Notes: generated from the sequence alone by a model not told the origin. Counted from the first letter of the stretch, positions 9,295-17,380 are shown. The stretch is DNA of 36,743 bases from Streptomyces atriruber (GCF_001418325.1 NZ_LIPN01000222.1:1-36743); one strand, 5' to 3'. Numbers and translations: made by a program.

Positions 9295-9786
9295 TCACCG
9301 GAACTCGGCGGTCCAGGTGCCGTTCGCGGTGGCGGGCGGGGTGAGGTCCATCTCGCCGTCCGCGCTGTCATAGGCGCCGGTGCCTCCGGTGACCACACCC
9401 GTGACCAGGGCACGGTCGTCCTTGGGGTCGCCCGACACCGCACGGGACGCCTGGAAGGCGACTTTCCCCTTGCCCTCGACCTCGATGATCCCGGAGCAGT
9501 ACGCGGTGACCGGGCTGCCCCCGACGATCTCCTTGGCGCACGTCTCGAAGGCACCGCCGACCTTCGTACCGGCACGGTCCGTGACGGTGAACCGGGAGGC
9601 GATGGCGGTGCCGTCCGCGTTGGGCGGGGTTGTGGAGGACGGATGCGGCGTTTCCTGCTTCAGATAAAGCGTAGGAATCGGCTCGGTCCCCTGCCCTTGC
9701 GTCGCCCCGGCGGGCCCCATGGCGACGTAGGTGCACGTGGTGGCAACGAGGGCGAGCCCTCCGGCCGCCGCCCGGACTCGGACCAC
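9295..9786 (-). CDS. small secreted protein, allene-oxide-cyclase-like barrel type
   Basis: The 163-residue product begins with a short basic stretch, a hydrophobic segment and an Ala-Gly-Ala cleavage-like site near residue 29, so it is probably exported. The mature part alternates short beta-strand-like segments and ends with a GGTGAY motif and an acidic strand. This resembles the actinomycete secreted family annotated as allene oxide cyclase barrel-like; no enzymatic function is established for those proteins. Two cysteines in the mature part may form a disulfide. GTG at 9786 has GGAGGA 4 bases upstream. It points the same way as the STAND operon but is separated from its start by about 150 bases, so co-transcription is uncertain. 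Confidence 0.7.
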   Translation of the reverse strand: MVRVRAAAGGLALVATTCTYVAMGPAGATQGQGTEPIPTLYLKQETPHPSSTTPPNADGTAIASRFTVTDRAGTKVGGAFETCAKEIVGGSPVTAYCSGIIEVEGKGKVAFQASRAVSGDPKDDRALVTGVVTGGTGAYDSADGEMDLTPPATANGTWTAEFR

Positions 9787-9819
9787 GGACTCCTCCAGGG
9801 AACAGAACGGATGGTGAAC

Positions 9820-9836
9820 TGATTCAGGAGGAATCA
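9820..9836. promoter_or_regulatory. short inverted repeat in divergent promoter region
   Basis: TGATTC and GAATCA are separated by five bases in an AT-richer gap between the secreted protein gene and the HTH-TOBE gene. It could be an operator for either direction. There is no direct evidence for a binding protein. Confidence 0.3.
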
Positions 9837-9976
9837 AACTAACAACAGGGATGTCGATGACCGTAATTGGCGAAGCTTTCCTCGCGTCGAATTCGATAAT
9901 CAAGATGATATGACTTTGGTCGAAACTCGAATAAGCGTCTTGCGTACCTCGGGATCGGCCGGCAGGCCGACGCCAC

Positions 9977-9982
9977 TAGGGT
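9977..9982 (+). promoter_or_regulatory. -10 box of a probable leaderless promoter
   Basis: TAGGGT fits the actinobacterial TANNNT consensus and ends 6 bases before the GTG start at 9989. This spacing is typical of leaderless transcripts, and no ribosome-binding site is visible before that GTG. Confidence 0.5.
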
Positions 9983-9988
9983 GCCTGT

Positions 9989-10396
9989 GTGCCCACATTC
10001 AGCATCGGTCAGGCCGCGCGGCTGCTCGGCGTGAGTTCGGAGACCGTCCGGCGGTGGGGTGACGGTGGGCAGCTGCGGACGGAGCGGGACGAGTCCGGGA
10101 ACCGGCTGGTCGACGGGGCGAGTCTGGCCGAGCTCGCCAAGGAGCGGGCGCGGGGGATGCACCCGGTCTCCGATGAGGTGCTGACCTCGGTGCGGAACTC
10201 CTTCGCGGGGATCGTCACTTCGGTGCGCACCGATGACGTGGCGGCTCAGGTGGAGATCCAGTCGGGGCCCCACCGGCTGGTGTCCGTGGTCAGCCGTGAG
10301 GCCGTCGAGGAGCTGGGGATCGAGGTCGGGGTCACGGTCACCGCGCGGGTGAAGTCGACGAACGTGCACATCGACCGGCCCGGTTCCCGGGTGTGA
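9989..10396 (+). CDS. HTH (MerR-like) plus TOBE domain molybdate-type regulator or molbindin
   Basis: The 135-residue protein starts with a MerR/excisionase-type helix-turn-helix (about residues 3-50) containing GQAARLLGVSSETVRRW. It ends with a TOBE/Mop domain (about 68-130) carrying NSFAGIV and the AxVKSTNVHI signature. TOBE domains bind oxyanions such as molybdate, so a role in molybdate-responsive control or storage is likely; the ligand is inferred from the family. GTG at 9989 follows a TANNNT box by 6 bases, suggesting leaderless translation. The downstream neighbours are broken regulator fragments on the other strand. Confidence 0.85.
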   Translation: MPTFSIGQAARLLGVSSETVRRWGDGGQLRTERDESGNRLVDGASLAELAKERARGMHPVSDEVLTSVRNSFAGIVTSVRTDDVAAQVEIQSGPHRLVSVVSREAVEELGIEVGVTVTARVKSTNVHIDRPGSRV

Positions 10397-10405
10397 AGGC
10401 GGCGG

Positions 10406-10558
10406 TCACCGGCACCGCAGGGCCGCGTACAGGTCGAGCTTGTGGTCGAGGCGGGACAGGTCGCGGCCGGTGAGGGACTCGATGCGCCGGATGCGGTAGT
10501 GCACGGTGTTGACGTGCAGATGGAGGGCCTCGGCGGTACGGGCCCAGGTCGTCATCCG
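10406..10558 (-). pseudogene. remnant of a PucR/CdaR-type regulator (C-terminal HTH only)
   Basis: About 50 codons ending at TGA 10406-10408 encode the PucR C-terminal helix-turn-helix, with the characteristic LHVNTVHYRIRRIESLTG and a closing DLYAALR segment. Intact members are several hundred residues long, so this is only the tail. Upstream sequence switches frame into the remains of another regulator, so the region is a decayed fusion of two broken genes. It is probably not functional. Confidence 0.7.
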
Positions 10559-10599
10559 AGCCAGGCCCTGAGGGCCACTGCGGTCGGCATGGGCTGCTC

Positions 10600-10814
10600 G
10601 TCGGCCCGGGGCCCCCATCGGCCAGGGCCACCAAGGCGCCGTCAGCTCCGACGAGACGGTCGAGCCCGCGTGCCAGCTTCGCGGAAGGCGCCTGTCGCCC
10701 GCCCAGCACGCGGGAGAGATACGCGGCGTCGCAGCTGAGGGCGCGAGCCGCAGCGCGTATCGACATGTCCTTGTCCGCGAGAGCAGCGCGGGCACGGGCG
10801 GCGAACTCGGTCAT
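10600..10814 (-). pseudogene. truncated XRE-family regulator (N-terminal HTH only)
   Basis: ATG at 10814 opens about 65 good codons of an XRE-type helix-turn-helix protein with SIRAAARALSCDAAYLSRVL, a pattern found at the N-terminus of many Streptomyces XRE regulators. Homology-like sequence ends near 10600 and the frame then runs through nonsense-like Pro/Gly/Ser sequence. The following good frame belongs to a different family (PucR tail). It looks like a deletion that joined two genes. Confidence 0.6.
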
Positions 10815-10868
10815 GGTCGGACTCCGTAAGGGGCGTTGACCGTTGACTGTCAGCGTAGTCAACGCTCG

Positions 10869-11417
10869 TCAACTTCTCCTCGGTTCGCAGCCACCGAAAC
10901 ATCTACAGAGACGGCCCCCGGCACCCGCTGACACAGCATCGACCAGTTGTGCTGTTTTCCAGGTGGAGAGGACGACGGGCCGAAGCGAGCTGGGGTCGGG
11001 ACTCTGCCAAAGGACGGGGGTGTGCCTCGTCCAGGTCCAAGGTGCCGGGTTGTTGACAGTGAGTACACCGCTGACCCGCCTGTGAGCGTGGTTGTAGGTA
11101 GCAGTCCAGTAGCCGTCGGGCTGTCGGCCGAAGGCCGGTGCGCCGTTGCTGATGTACTCGACAGAGGTCCCGTACAGTGCGGTCGCTTCGTCTTCGTCTT
11201 CGGGGAGGAAGCCCGCACGGCCGACCGCTGGATCTCCTCGCCTATCCGGGCTACGGGGGATTGCCTCGAATGAGAGATACCAATCGGTCTCCTGCCAGGT
11301 GTGCTTGGGCAGTGGTGCCCTCTCGGCAATGACCTGATCGGGGTCCAGGCTGGCCAGCCATCGCTTGAGGACGCGGCTCGCGTGGAAGTGACGCCGTAAG
11401 GCGTGTGCTCTGGTCAA
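10869..11417 (-). CDS. uncertain hypothetical protein
   Basis: An open frame of 182 codons starts at TTG 11417, just after the glnA terminator. The middle has a plausible protein composition, with aromatic residues and an acidic stretch (PEDEDE), but no recognised domain. There is no clear ribosome-binding site and the start is weak. Lying next to two broken regulators, it may be another decaying gene. Function unknown. Confidence 0.35.
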   Translation of the reverse strand: MTRAHALRRHFHASRVLKRWLASLDPDQVIAERAPLPKHTWQETDWYLSFEAIPRSPDRRGDPAVGRAGFLPEDEDEATALYGTSVEYISNGAPAFGRQPDGYWTATYNHAHRRVSGVLTVNNPAPWTWTRHTPVLWQSPDPSSLRPVVLSTWKTAQLVDAVSAGAGGRLCRCFGGCEPRRS

Positions 11418-11420
11418 CGG

Positions 11421-11454
11421 GTGAAGGCCGCCACCCGTAGGTGGCGGCCTTCAC
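11421..11454 (-). terminator. glnA terminator hairpin
   Basis: A perfect 15-bp stem (GTGAAGGCCGCCACC and its complement) closes a 4-base CGTA loop about 90 bases past the glnA stop. There is no long U-tract, as is usual in Streptomyces. Confidence 0.8.
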
Positions 11455-11542
11455 TGTGCAGTCTGCCGCTACGTCAGGAATTCCGTCGTCCGGTGCACGA
11501 CATGGCGGAAGCCTATTCTCGCAGCTCGCCCGACCCCGCGAT

Positions 11543-12955
11543 TTAGATGTCGAAGTACAGCTCGAACTCGTGCGGGTGCGGGCGCAGCTGGATCGGGGCG
11601 ATCTCGTTCGTGCGCTTGTAGTCGATCCACGTCTCGATCAGGTCGGACGTGAAGACGCCGCCCGCCTGCAGGTACTCGTTGTCCGCCTCCAGGGCGTCGA
11701 GGACCGCGGGGAGGGAGGTCGGGACCTGGGCGACGCCCGCGTGCTCCTCGGGGGCGAGCTCGTAGAGGTCCTTGTCGATCGGCTCCGGCGGCTCGATCTT
11801 GTTCTTCACGCCGTCGAGGCCCGCGAGCAGCAGCGCCGAGAAGGCGAGGTACGGGTTCGAGGACGGGTCCGGCGCGCGGAACTCGACGCGCTTGGCCTTC
11901 GGGTTCGAGCCCGTGATCGGGATGCGCATCGCGGCCGAGCGGTTGCGCTGCGAGTAGACCATGTTGACCGGCGCCTCGAAGCCCGGGACCAGGCGGTGGT
12001 ACGAGTTCACCGTCGGGTTGGTGAAGGCGAGCAGCGAGGGGGCGTGCTTGAGGATGCCGCCGATGTAGTAGCGGGCGGTGTCCGAGAGGCCCGCGTAGCC
12101 CTGCTCGTCGTAGAAGAGCGGGTCGCCACCGGCCCACAGCGACTGGTGGACGTGCATGCCCGAGCCGTTGTCACCGAAGATCGGCTTCGGCATGAAGGTC
12201 GCGGTCTTCTCGTTGCGCCAGGCGACGTTCTTCACGATGTACTTGAAGAGCATCAGGTCGTCGGCCGCGGCGAGCAGCGTGTTGAACTTGTAGTTGATCT
12301 CCGCCTGGCCGGCGGTGCCCACCTCGTGGTGCTGGCGCTCGACCTGGAGGCCGTTCTTGTCCAGCTCCAGGGAGATCTCGGCGCGGAGGTCGGCGAAGTG
12401 GTCGACCGGCGGGGCCGGGAAGTAGCCGCCCTTGTAGCGGACCTTGTAGCCGCGGTTGTTCTCGACCGCACCGGTGTTCCAGGCGCCCGCCTCGGAGTCG
12501 ATGTGGTAGAAGCTCTCGTTCGCCGACGTCTGGAAGCGGACGTTGTCGAAGACGTAGAACTCGGCCTCGGGGCCGAAGTAGGCCGTGTCGGCGATGCCGG
12601 TGGAGGCCAGGTACGCCTCCGCCTTCTTCGCGACGTTCCGCGGGTCACGGCTGTACTGCTCGCCCGTGATCGGGTCGTGGATGAAGAAGTTGATGTTGAC
12701 GGTCTTGTCGCGGCGGAAGGGGTCCACGCGGGCCGTCGACAGGTCGGCGCGGAGCGCCATGTCGGACTCGTGGATGGCCTGGAAGCCGCGGATCGACGAC
12801 CCGTCGAAGGCCAGCTCCTCGTCCGGGTCGAACGCCGCCGCCGGGATCGTGAAGTGCTGCATCACACCGGGCAGGTCGCAGAAGCGGACGTCGACGAACT
12901 TGACGTCCTCGTCCGCGATGAACTTCTTTGCGTCGTCGGCGTTCTGGAACAACAT
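11543..12955 (-). CDS. glnA: glutamine synthetase type I
   Basis: The product of about 470 residues is the dodecameric class I glutamine synthetase, which makes glutamine from glutamate, ammonia and ATP in the cytoplasm. Diagnostic segments are [10 protein letters not shown] near the start, the metal-binding [22 protein letters not shown], and the adenylylation loop [13 protein letters not shown]. The conserved Tyr of that loop is the site used by GlnE in this group. ATG 12955 has AGGAGG 6 bases upstream. A GlnR-type operator lies about 100-135 bases upstream of the start, so nitrogen control is expected. The gene has a strong downstream hairpin and stands alone. Confidence 0.97.
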   Translation of the reverse strand: MLFQNADDAKKFIADEDVKFVDVRFCDLPGVMQHFTIPAAAFDPDEELAFDGSSIRGFQAIHESDMALRADLSTARVDPFRRDKTVNINFFIHDPITGEQYSRDPRNVAKKAEAYLASTGIADTAYFGPEAEFYVFDNVRFQTSANESFYHIDSEAGAWNTGAVENNRGYKVRYKGGYFPAPPVDHFADLRAEISLELDKNGLQVERQHHEVGTAGQAEINYKFNTLLAAADDLMLFKYIVKNVAWRNEKTATFMPKPIFGDNGSGMHVHQSLWAGGDPLFYDEQGYAGLSDTARYYIGGILKHAPSLLAFTNPTVNSYHRLVPGFEAPVNMVYSQRNRSAAMRIPITGSNPKAKRVEFRAPDPSSNPYLAFSALLLAGLDGVKNKIEPPEPIDKDLYELAPEEHAGVAQVPTSLPAVLDALEADNEYLQAGGVFTSDLIETWIDYKRTNEIAPIQLRPHPHEFELYFDI

Positions 12956-13053
12956 CCAACTCCTCCTACTCCCGCCCGAGGCGGGACGGGGTTGCAGCTC
13001 GTTGTGCGGCCAGTGCGGTGGCACACGCTGGGACCCGACCATAAGGACGGGGG

Positions 13054-13091
13054 ATTTCTCAAGCATGACCCATTTGTTTCGTCGAAGTTAA
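13054..13091 (-). promoter_or_regulatory. GlnR operator upstream of glnA
   Basis: Read on the glnA strand, four half-sites occur with exact 6-base spacers: TTAAC, GAAAC, GTCAT, GAAAT. This matches the Streptomyces GlnR consensus gTnAC-n6-GaAAC repeated twice. It lies 99 to 136 bases before the glnA start codon. Confidence 0.85.
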
Positions 13092-13154
13092 CCGAGCCGC
13101 GCCCCGTGTGCACTGTCACGACCACCCCGCACCCGGCTCGGCGGTGCCCCGCAG

Positions 13155-13160
13155 TACCGT
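13155..13160 (+). promoter_or_regulatory. -10 box of a probable leaderless promoter
   Basis: TACCGT (TANNNT) ends exactly 6 bases before the GTG at 13167. No Shine-Dalgarno sequence is present, so the RDD gene mRNA probably starts at its own start codon. Confidence 0.5.
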
Positions 13161-13166
13161 GGTCGG

Positions 13167-13634
13167 GTGGACAAGAGGCAAGCAATCGGATCGTGGCTGT
13201 CCGGGCCCCGCGCGGCCGCCGAGGACGCCGGTGTCGACTTCGGGTACCGGGGCGAGCAACTCGGACTGCCCGAGGAGGGGCCGGGAGCGATCGCGCGCCC
13301 GGGCCGCCGCATCGGCGCCATCGCCGTGGACTGGGGCCTGTGCATGGTGATCGCATACGGCCTTTTCGCGGACGGTGACCAGCAGGCGATGGGCAACTGG
13401 GCCCTCGGGATCTTCTTCGTCATGAGCGTCCTGACCGTCGGCACGGTCGGCTGCACCCCGGGCAAGGCCCTCTTCCGGCTGCGTGTCATCGCCGAGGGCG
13501 GCGGCAGGCTGGCCCCCGGCTGGGTCCTGGCCCGCAGCGTCCTGCTGTGCCTCGTCATCCCGGCCCTGATCTGGGACCGCGACGGCCGCGGCCTCCACGA
13601 CCGCCTCGCCCGCGCGGTGCAGGTCCGGATCTAG
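13167..13634 (+). CDS. RDD family membrane protein
   Basis: The 155-residue protein shows the RDD signature: RPGRRIGAIAVDW at about residues 44-56, and later TPGKALFRLRV before a last hydrophobic segment. Three membrane segments are visible (about 50-66, 78-95 and 121-136). RDD proteins are small polytopic proteins of mostly unknown transport role. It is divergent from glnA, sharing the gap that holds the GlnR box, and originally converged with the DUF4191 gene across a 54-bp palindromic terminator. The mobile element inserted just beyond that terminator. Start chosen from the leaderless signature. Confidence 0.88.
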   Translation: MDKRQAIGSWLSGPRAAAEDAGVDFGYRGEQLGLPEEGPGAIARPGRRIGAIAVDWGLCMVIAYGLFADGDQQAMGNWALGIFFVMSVLTVGTVGCTPGKALFRLRVIAEGGGRLAPGWVLARSVLLCLVIPALIWDRDGRGLHDRLARAVQVRI

Positions 13635-13679
13635 GACGTTACCCAGGACGTTTCCGCGCACGAGGACGCCGCTACGACG

Positions 13680-13733
13680 CTACGACGATGAGGGCCCCGG
13701 AACCGATCGGTTCCGGGGCCCTCATCGTCGTAG
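13680..13733. terminator. perfect 54-bp palindromic bidirectional terminator
   Basis: The whole stretch from CTACGACGATGAGGG to its complement is a perfect palindrome centred at GATC. It separates the RDD gene from the original 3' end of the convergent DUF4191 gene and would stop transcripts from both sides. Confidence 0.88.
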
Positions 13734-13744
13734 AAGGAAGTGGG

Positions 13745-13804
13745 CTACTTCGCCTTCGGGCCGCCGCGCGGCATCCGCATGCCCTTCGGCATCGGACCCT
13801 TCGG
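13745..13804 (-). pseudogene. displaced native 3' end of the DUF4191 gene
   Basis: Read leftwards, this stretch encodes PKGPMPKGMRMPRGGPKAK followed by TAG at 13745-13747. It matches the frame and repeat style of the DUF4191 gene, whose 5' part now lies 15.7 kb away at 29464-30174 and ends in an element-derived tail. It is the original C-terminus, cut off by insertion of the element, and now lacks a promoter and start. Confidence 0.88.
13785..13804 (+). repeat. left attachment core (att direct repeat)
   Basis: The 20-bp core TTCGGCATCGGACCCTTCGG is identical to 29507-29526. Immediately outside, both copies share CAT-n-CC-n with single differences. On this side the sequence leftwards is host DNA (native DUF4191 tail). 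Confidence 0.92.
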
Positions 13805-13887
13805 CAGTATTCAGCGGTGTTGCTCTTCCGTTCACTCTGCGGAGTGAGGGATAGGTCACGTGGCGTGCTCGGGTCCCTCCGTCTCGA

Positions 13888-14439
13888 TCACCTCTCGGCC
13901 CGAAGCAGTATGAGGGCGTCATACAGAGGCGAGTCAGGGAACGGCTGCACCTCACCGAACCATCCATACCCCCAGGTAGTGTACAAACTGCACACTTTGG
14001 GGTGCTCGCGCTCGACTAGGAGCGTCACGCGTTCTTCCTGCCTGCCGCGGAGCAACTCATCATGGATGATCTTCGCCGCGCCCGTGCCTCGCACCTCACT
14101 CAAGACCATGAGCTCGGACAAGGCGAACGTCCGGCGGCCATCCTCGACGGTTGCACCCTCCGGGACCGTTGTGCGCAACCCGTTCCACCACCTGGTGCCC
14201 GCCTGAAGGGTGCAGCCGTACGCATAGCCGATCGGGACTTCGTCGAGGTACCCGACGACTGCGGTGAAGCCGGGCACCTCCGCATTCCAACCAAGCCGCT
14301 CGTCGAACCTGGCCACACTATGGAACTCCTCCCCGGCCCGGTCAGCGTAGATCTCCGCGTAGACGTCGAGAAGCTGGCGCCGGATCTCGGGGAGCCCGCC
14401 TGCGTCCCGGCGCTCCAACTTCATGCCGTCCACGGTCAC
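13888..14439 (-). CDS. GNAT family N-acetyltransferase
   Basis: The 183-residue protein shows the GNAT core. A strand with ELMVLSEVRGTGAAKIIHDEL (about 109-129) carries the acetyl-CoA-binding R-G-T-G-A loop, and a later YTTWGYGWFGEV segment forms the last conserved strand and loop. The substrate cannot be predicted. GTG 14439 overlaps the stop of the XRE-TPR gene by four bases (GTGA), so the two are translationally coupled. Such regulator/acetyltransferase pairs are common in Streptomyces. It is the leftmost gene of the mobile element, and in the excised circle its end would face the integrase gene end. Confidence 0.82.
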   Translation of the reverse strand: MTVDGMKLERRDAGGLPEIRRQLLDVYAEIYADRAGEEFHSVARFDERLGWNAEVPGFTAVVGYLDEVPIGYAYGCTLQAGTRWWNGLRTTVPEGATVEDGRRTFALSELMVLSEVRGTGAAKIIHDELLRGRQEERVTLLVEREHPKVCSLYTTWGYGWFGEVQPFPDSPLYDALILLRAER

Positions 14440-15707
14440 GCTCCCGTCCGTCGCGTCTGTTCAAGGAAGTCTGCAACCGCGGGCACTTGAGCGTGGCGGT
14501 GCATCTGAGTACGCAGTCCGCGCAATTTGTCCTGCACGCGCTGGCTCTGGACGCGCTGTCCTATTGCCGCCGCACGACTGGCCTCGGCGGCAGCGTGCTC
14601 CAATTCCCCGCCGTCGAGAAGGGCCTGTGCGCTCTGCACCGTGTAGTAGACCCGGTTGCGTTCGAAGCGGCCATCCAACATGCCCAACGCGGATGAGGTG
14701 AGCTCCTGGGCTCGTCTGTGCTGACCGAGGGCCTGGTGCGCGGCTCCAGCAAGGCCGGTCAGCTCGGCAGGCGTAAGGAAGGTGAGCCAGGCTGTGGGCT
14801 CGCCCTTGCCCCGGTCGTAGGCGCTTTCCGCGCGGGCGAGGGATCGTTGGGCGTGCACCCGGTCGCCGGTTCGTGCGTAGCCGACGGCTTGGCGGCAGTG
14901 GAGCAAGGCCATGAGCCACGGGTCCGCTTTCGCCTGCCTGGTCTCAATCGCTGCTCGCCCTACCCGCAGAGCTTCCGTATCGCGACCGAGCAGGCGGGCC
15001 TGCATGGCGAGGTTGGACCAGACTCGGGCCTGAAGCATGCCGTCTCGTGCGAGCATTCCTGCTTGCAGAGCTTCGTTGTACAGGCCTGTTGCGCTCTCCT
15101 GTCGACCGGCGTCGTAGGCGAACCATCCTGCCGAGGCGGCCAAGTCTCCAGTTGCCGCGTACAACTGCCGTTCGACTCGATCACCGTAGATGCAGTGGTT
15201 CAGGGCAAAATGAACGCGCTGTAAGGCGTCGTCGGCAACCGCATACAAGGCGCCCCCACCTAGCGCATGGTCGTGCTGATACAGGGCGGGCACGATGGAG
15301 TGGATGCGCTCGGCGTCGCTGGTCCCCAGCCGGCCCGCGGACGGGATCGTGTCGAGACCAAGGGCGGCGGCCAGACCGGCCGCGATGAATTCACGGCGTC
15401 GCACGGGAGGTTGCTCCTTCCCCGTAGTCGACCGCTTGGGGGGATTCGGGATCCGAGAAGACCTGCGCGGGACGAACCCCATGGCTTCCGGGCTGCGGCC
15501 GAAAACTTCTTGGAGGGGCAGAAGGTACCGGGACCAAGGCCACTGAACGTCACCAGCGATCCAGCGCCGTACGTGCCGGTCGGTGCACTGCGCGGTGCTG
15601 CCGTACACCGCCTCGGCGATCCGGTTGACCTCGTCGGACAGCTGCTGGTGGGTGTAGCCGAACTCCGTCAACAGCGCTTCCAACTTGGTGTTTCGCTGTT
15701 TTGCCAT
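14436..15707 (-). CDS. XRE-like DNA-binding regulator with TPR-type C-terminus
   Basis: 423 residues. The N-terminus (about 5-75) is a variant helix-turn-helix with FGYTHQQLSDEVNRIAEAV and RHVRRWIAGDVQWP. A linker contains an RRREFIAAGLAAALGL segment resembling a buried or Tat-like hydrophobic stretch. The rest is helical and TPR-like, with alanine-rich repeats (AGWFAYDAG, AVGYARTGD, AGAAHQALGQ). This architecture is widespread in Streptomyces and usually regulates neighbouring genes. It is followed by GNAT with a 4-base overlap and divergent from a micro-operon starting at 15851, which it may control (inference). ATG at 15707 is chosen; longer frames upstream lack coding character. Confidence 0.8.
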   Translation of the reverse strand: MAKQRNTKLEALLTEFGYTHQQLSDEVNRIAEAVYGSTAQCTDRHVRRWIAGDVQWPWSRYLLPLQEVFGRSPEAMGFVPRRSSRIPNPPKRSTTGKEQPPVRRREFIAAGLAAALGLDTIPSAGRLGTSDAERIHSIVPALYQHDHALGGGALYAVADDALQRVHFALNHCIYGDRVERQLYAATGDLAASAGWFAYDAGRQESATGLYNEALQAGMLARDGMLQARVWSNLAMQARLLGRDTEALRVGRAAIETRQAKADPWLMALLHCRQAVGYARTGDRVHAQRSLARAESAYDRGKGEPTAWLTFLTPAELTGLAGAAHQALGQHRRAQELTSSALGMLDGRFERNRVYYTVQSAQALLDGGELEHAAAEASRAAAIGQRVQSQRVQDKLRGLRTQMHRHAQVPAVADFLEQTRRTGA

Positions 15708-15850
15708 GACCGTTCCCCACCCTGCGTCGACGTCCTTCGACGGTAGACCTACCAGGGGTCGGCAGGGGCAGAAACTGTCCTGTCGTCTGTCAGTAACTGC
15801 CCCGGATCTGTCCTGATGATCAACAGGGCACTTACGCCAACCTCGACGAC

Positions 15851-16345
15851 ATGAGCAGAGGGAATGTAGGGCCCTCCACGAGGGGGTACAACTCAGCCTT
15901 CGATTGGTTGGCACGAGCTCAACAAGAGCCGAACCAGGCACACCGGGAATGGGCGGAAGGCGGTGTTGCTCTGCTGCCACTTGGCAAACGCTTCAACTCC
16001 GTATGCCTGTCCACCCGAATCGTCTATGCGAGCGTTGGCACCGATGAGCTGGAGGTGGTAGCCGCGACACTGGCTGAACTCCTGAACGGTCCGGTGATCC
16101 GCAACAGCCCCCAGCACACCTATCACGCCTTGATTGAGGCGTCATCAACGCTGCGCTGGGACTACGAAGAGGCACCGTTGTTGGGCTTGGGAAACTTCCT
16201 CAGCGTTCCAGCCTCTGGCCTTCGTGGTCCTTACGGCCTGCACTGGGCGGTAGAGCCGCGCATGATCAGCGACTTGTGCCCCGTGCCATCCGTTGCCGCT
16301 CTGGTGCGGTGCGCCCGTAGCAAGCGTCATGGGGGACGTCGATGA
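15851..16345 (+). CDS. conserved hypothetical protein of Streptomyces regulatory cassettes
   Basis: The 164-residue soluble protein contains EWAEGGVALLPLGKRFNSV near residues 33-51 and a GNFLSVP segment near 112. This resembles small actinomycete proteins often found beside XRE regulators and loosely like the N-terminal part of bifunctional primase/polymerase-like proteins. No catalytic residues can be assigned. It begins a head-to-tail micro-operon of four genes with overlapping start and stop codons. The stop overlaps the next ATG (ATGA). Confidence 0.7.
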   Translation: MSRGNVGPSTRGYNSAFDWLARAQQEPNQAHREWAEGGVALLPLGKRFNSVCLSTRIVYASVGTDELEVVAATLAELLNGPVIRNSPQHTYHALIEASSTLRWDYEEAPLLGLGNFLSVPASGLRGPYGLHWAVEPRMISDLCPVPSVAALVRCARSKRHGGRR

Positions 16346-16626
16346 GTGAGGACGGAAAGCCCTCGGAGGAACAGCAACCGCAGTTCACGGTTGGTGAGCT
16401 GGTCAAAGACCGGGGGCGGAGGCGGATTGTGAGGGTGGTCGCCGTTGACGATGAGTCCGGTTCCCTCACGCTCGAACGGCCTTCGGGTCTCCGGTGGGAG
16501 GCAGCAATCACGGAGTGTCGCAGGGCGACGGAGGAGGAGCGGTCTGCCTACTCCTATGCCGCACGCACGCTGCGTGAGGCGACGGGGTGGAGCAACGAGT
16601 CTGCGGGGGGTAAGGAGTGTCGCTAG
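16342..16626 (+). CDS. small conserved hypothetical protein
   Basis: 94 residues. A predicted small beta-barrel-like part (FTVGELVKDRGRRRIVRVV, then SGSLTLERPSG) precedes a charged helix. The pattern is familiar from Streptomyces proteins that accompany the previous family, but no function is known. ATG 16342 overlaps the upstream TGA and its own TAG overlaps the next GTG by one base, so it is translated as part of the same unit. Confidence 0.65.
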   Translation: MSEDGKPSEEQQPQFTVGELVKDRGRRRIVRVVAVDDESGSLTLERPSGLRWEAAITECRRATEEERSAYSYAARTLREATGWSNESAGGKECR

Positions 16627-16982
16627 TGGAGGTTTACGACGACAAGCGACTGATGGGGGACCGCTTCGACGCCTACCTGGAGACGTTCGTCCACAATGCG
16701 CAGTCTGCTGGCGACTCCGCGACAGGTGTCGACGTTTCCGACCTGATGCGAAGGATCGATCTGGTGCGGGGCGACCTGAGTCACCTTCTGCGAATGGATG
16801 TAGGCCAACACCACAACGCCAAGGTCGCCGAAAAGGTCGAAGAGGCCATCGCCGTGCTTGAGGCCCGTGACGAGATCGTGGTTTCGGCGTCCGACGTGGA
16901 GCCGGGACGGCAGTACCTGTTCAAGGTCGTCGAGTACTGCAATCTGCTCGTGCTCTTCGCCAGAACGCCGAGACTGCGGTGA
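16626..16982 (+). CDS. small hypothetical helical protein
   Basis: 118 residues, mostly helical and acidic. A stretch LVRGDLSHLLRMDV is followed by KVAEKVEEAIAVLE and a C-terminal hydrophobic helix. It may belong to the small Streptomyces proteins grouped as DUF6415, but this is a weak resemblance. GTG 16626 is favoured over GTG 16617 because AAGGAG at 16612-16617 then has proper spacing. Third gene of the micro-operon; its stop overlaps the next gene's GTG. Confidence 0.6.
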   Translation: MEVYDDKRLMGDRFDAYLETFVHNAQSAGDSATGVDVSDLMRRIDLVRGDLSHLLRMDVGQHHNAKVAEKVEEAIAVLEARDEIVVSASDVEPGRQYLFKVVEYCNLLVLFARTPRLR

Positions 16983-17065
16983 ATAGTCGCTGGGTGCTCA
17001 TCCTGGGCGTTGCCGCGCTTCTCGCGTCGTTCGTCGGCTTCGTGACCGCTATCCGCACGGGGTGA
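16979..17065 (+). CDS. 28-residue single-pass membrane peptide
   Basis: GTG 16979 overlaps the preceding TGA (GTGA) and opens 28 codons ending in TGA 17063-17065. The peptide has a short polar start (NSRW), about 20 hydrophobic residues (LILGVAALLASFVGFVTA) and a basic tail (IRTG). This is one transmembrane helix, probably with the basic tail inside. The overlap with the upstream gene and a hairpin soon afterwards argue that it is a real last gene of the operon. Function unknown; small toxins and membrane modulators look like this. Confidence 0.5.
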   Translation: MNSRWVLILGVAALLASFVGFVTAIRTG

Positions 17066-17090
17066 GTACGCATCCCCCCCCCAAGAAACG

Positions 17091-17132
17091 CCACCCCCGG
17101 CCGTACCCTGCCCGTGCTGCGGCTGGGGGTGG
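17091..17132 (+). terminator. terminator of the micro-operon
   Basis: CCACCCCCGGCCG pairs with CGGCTGGGGGTGG (one mismatch) around a 16-base loop, 25 bases after the stop of the membrane peptide. Confidence 0.6.
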
Positions 17133-17380
17133 TCCGGTTCCCCGATGGCACGCCCCGTCACCTCGTGAGAGGCGGCGGGGCTTCGTGCTGTCCGGTGTCC
17201 GTTCCCGATAGATGTGGTCGGCAGGAGGGGAGCTGGCCAGCGACTGGTCAGCTCTGCTGGGACAACTGGCGGTCGAGTCGTTCTGGTGGGAGTGACCGGA
17301 ACACGCGGAAGCTGATTAGATTCGCTGGGACTGAGTAGATCCATCGGGTAGCCGATCACGGTGGTATCTGTGCGTACTGT

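Noticed and set aside
11441..13378. Long plus-strand open frame opposite glnA
   Set aside because: Antisense shadow of the certain glnA gene.
13785..13804. tRNA attachment site
   Set aside because: No tRNA cloverleaf or CCA-less tRNA end is present; the core reads as the DUF4191 protein tail.
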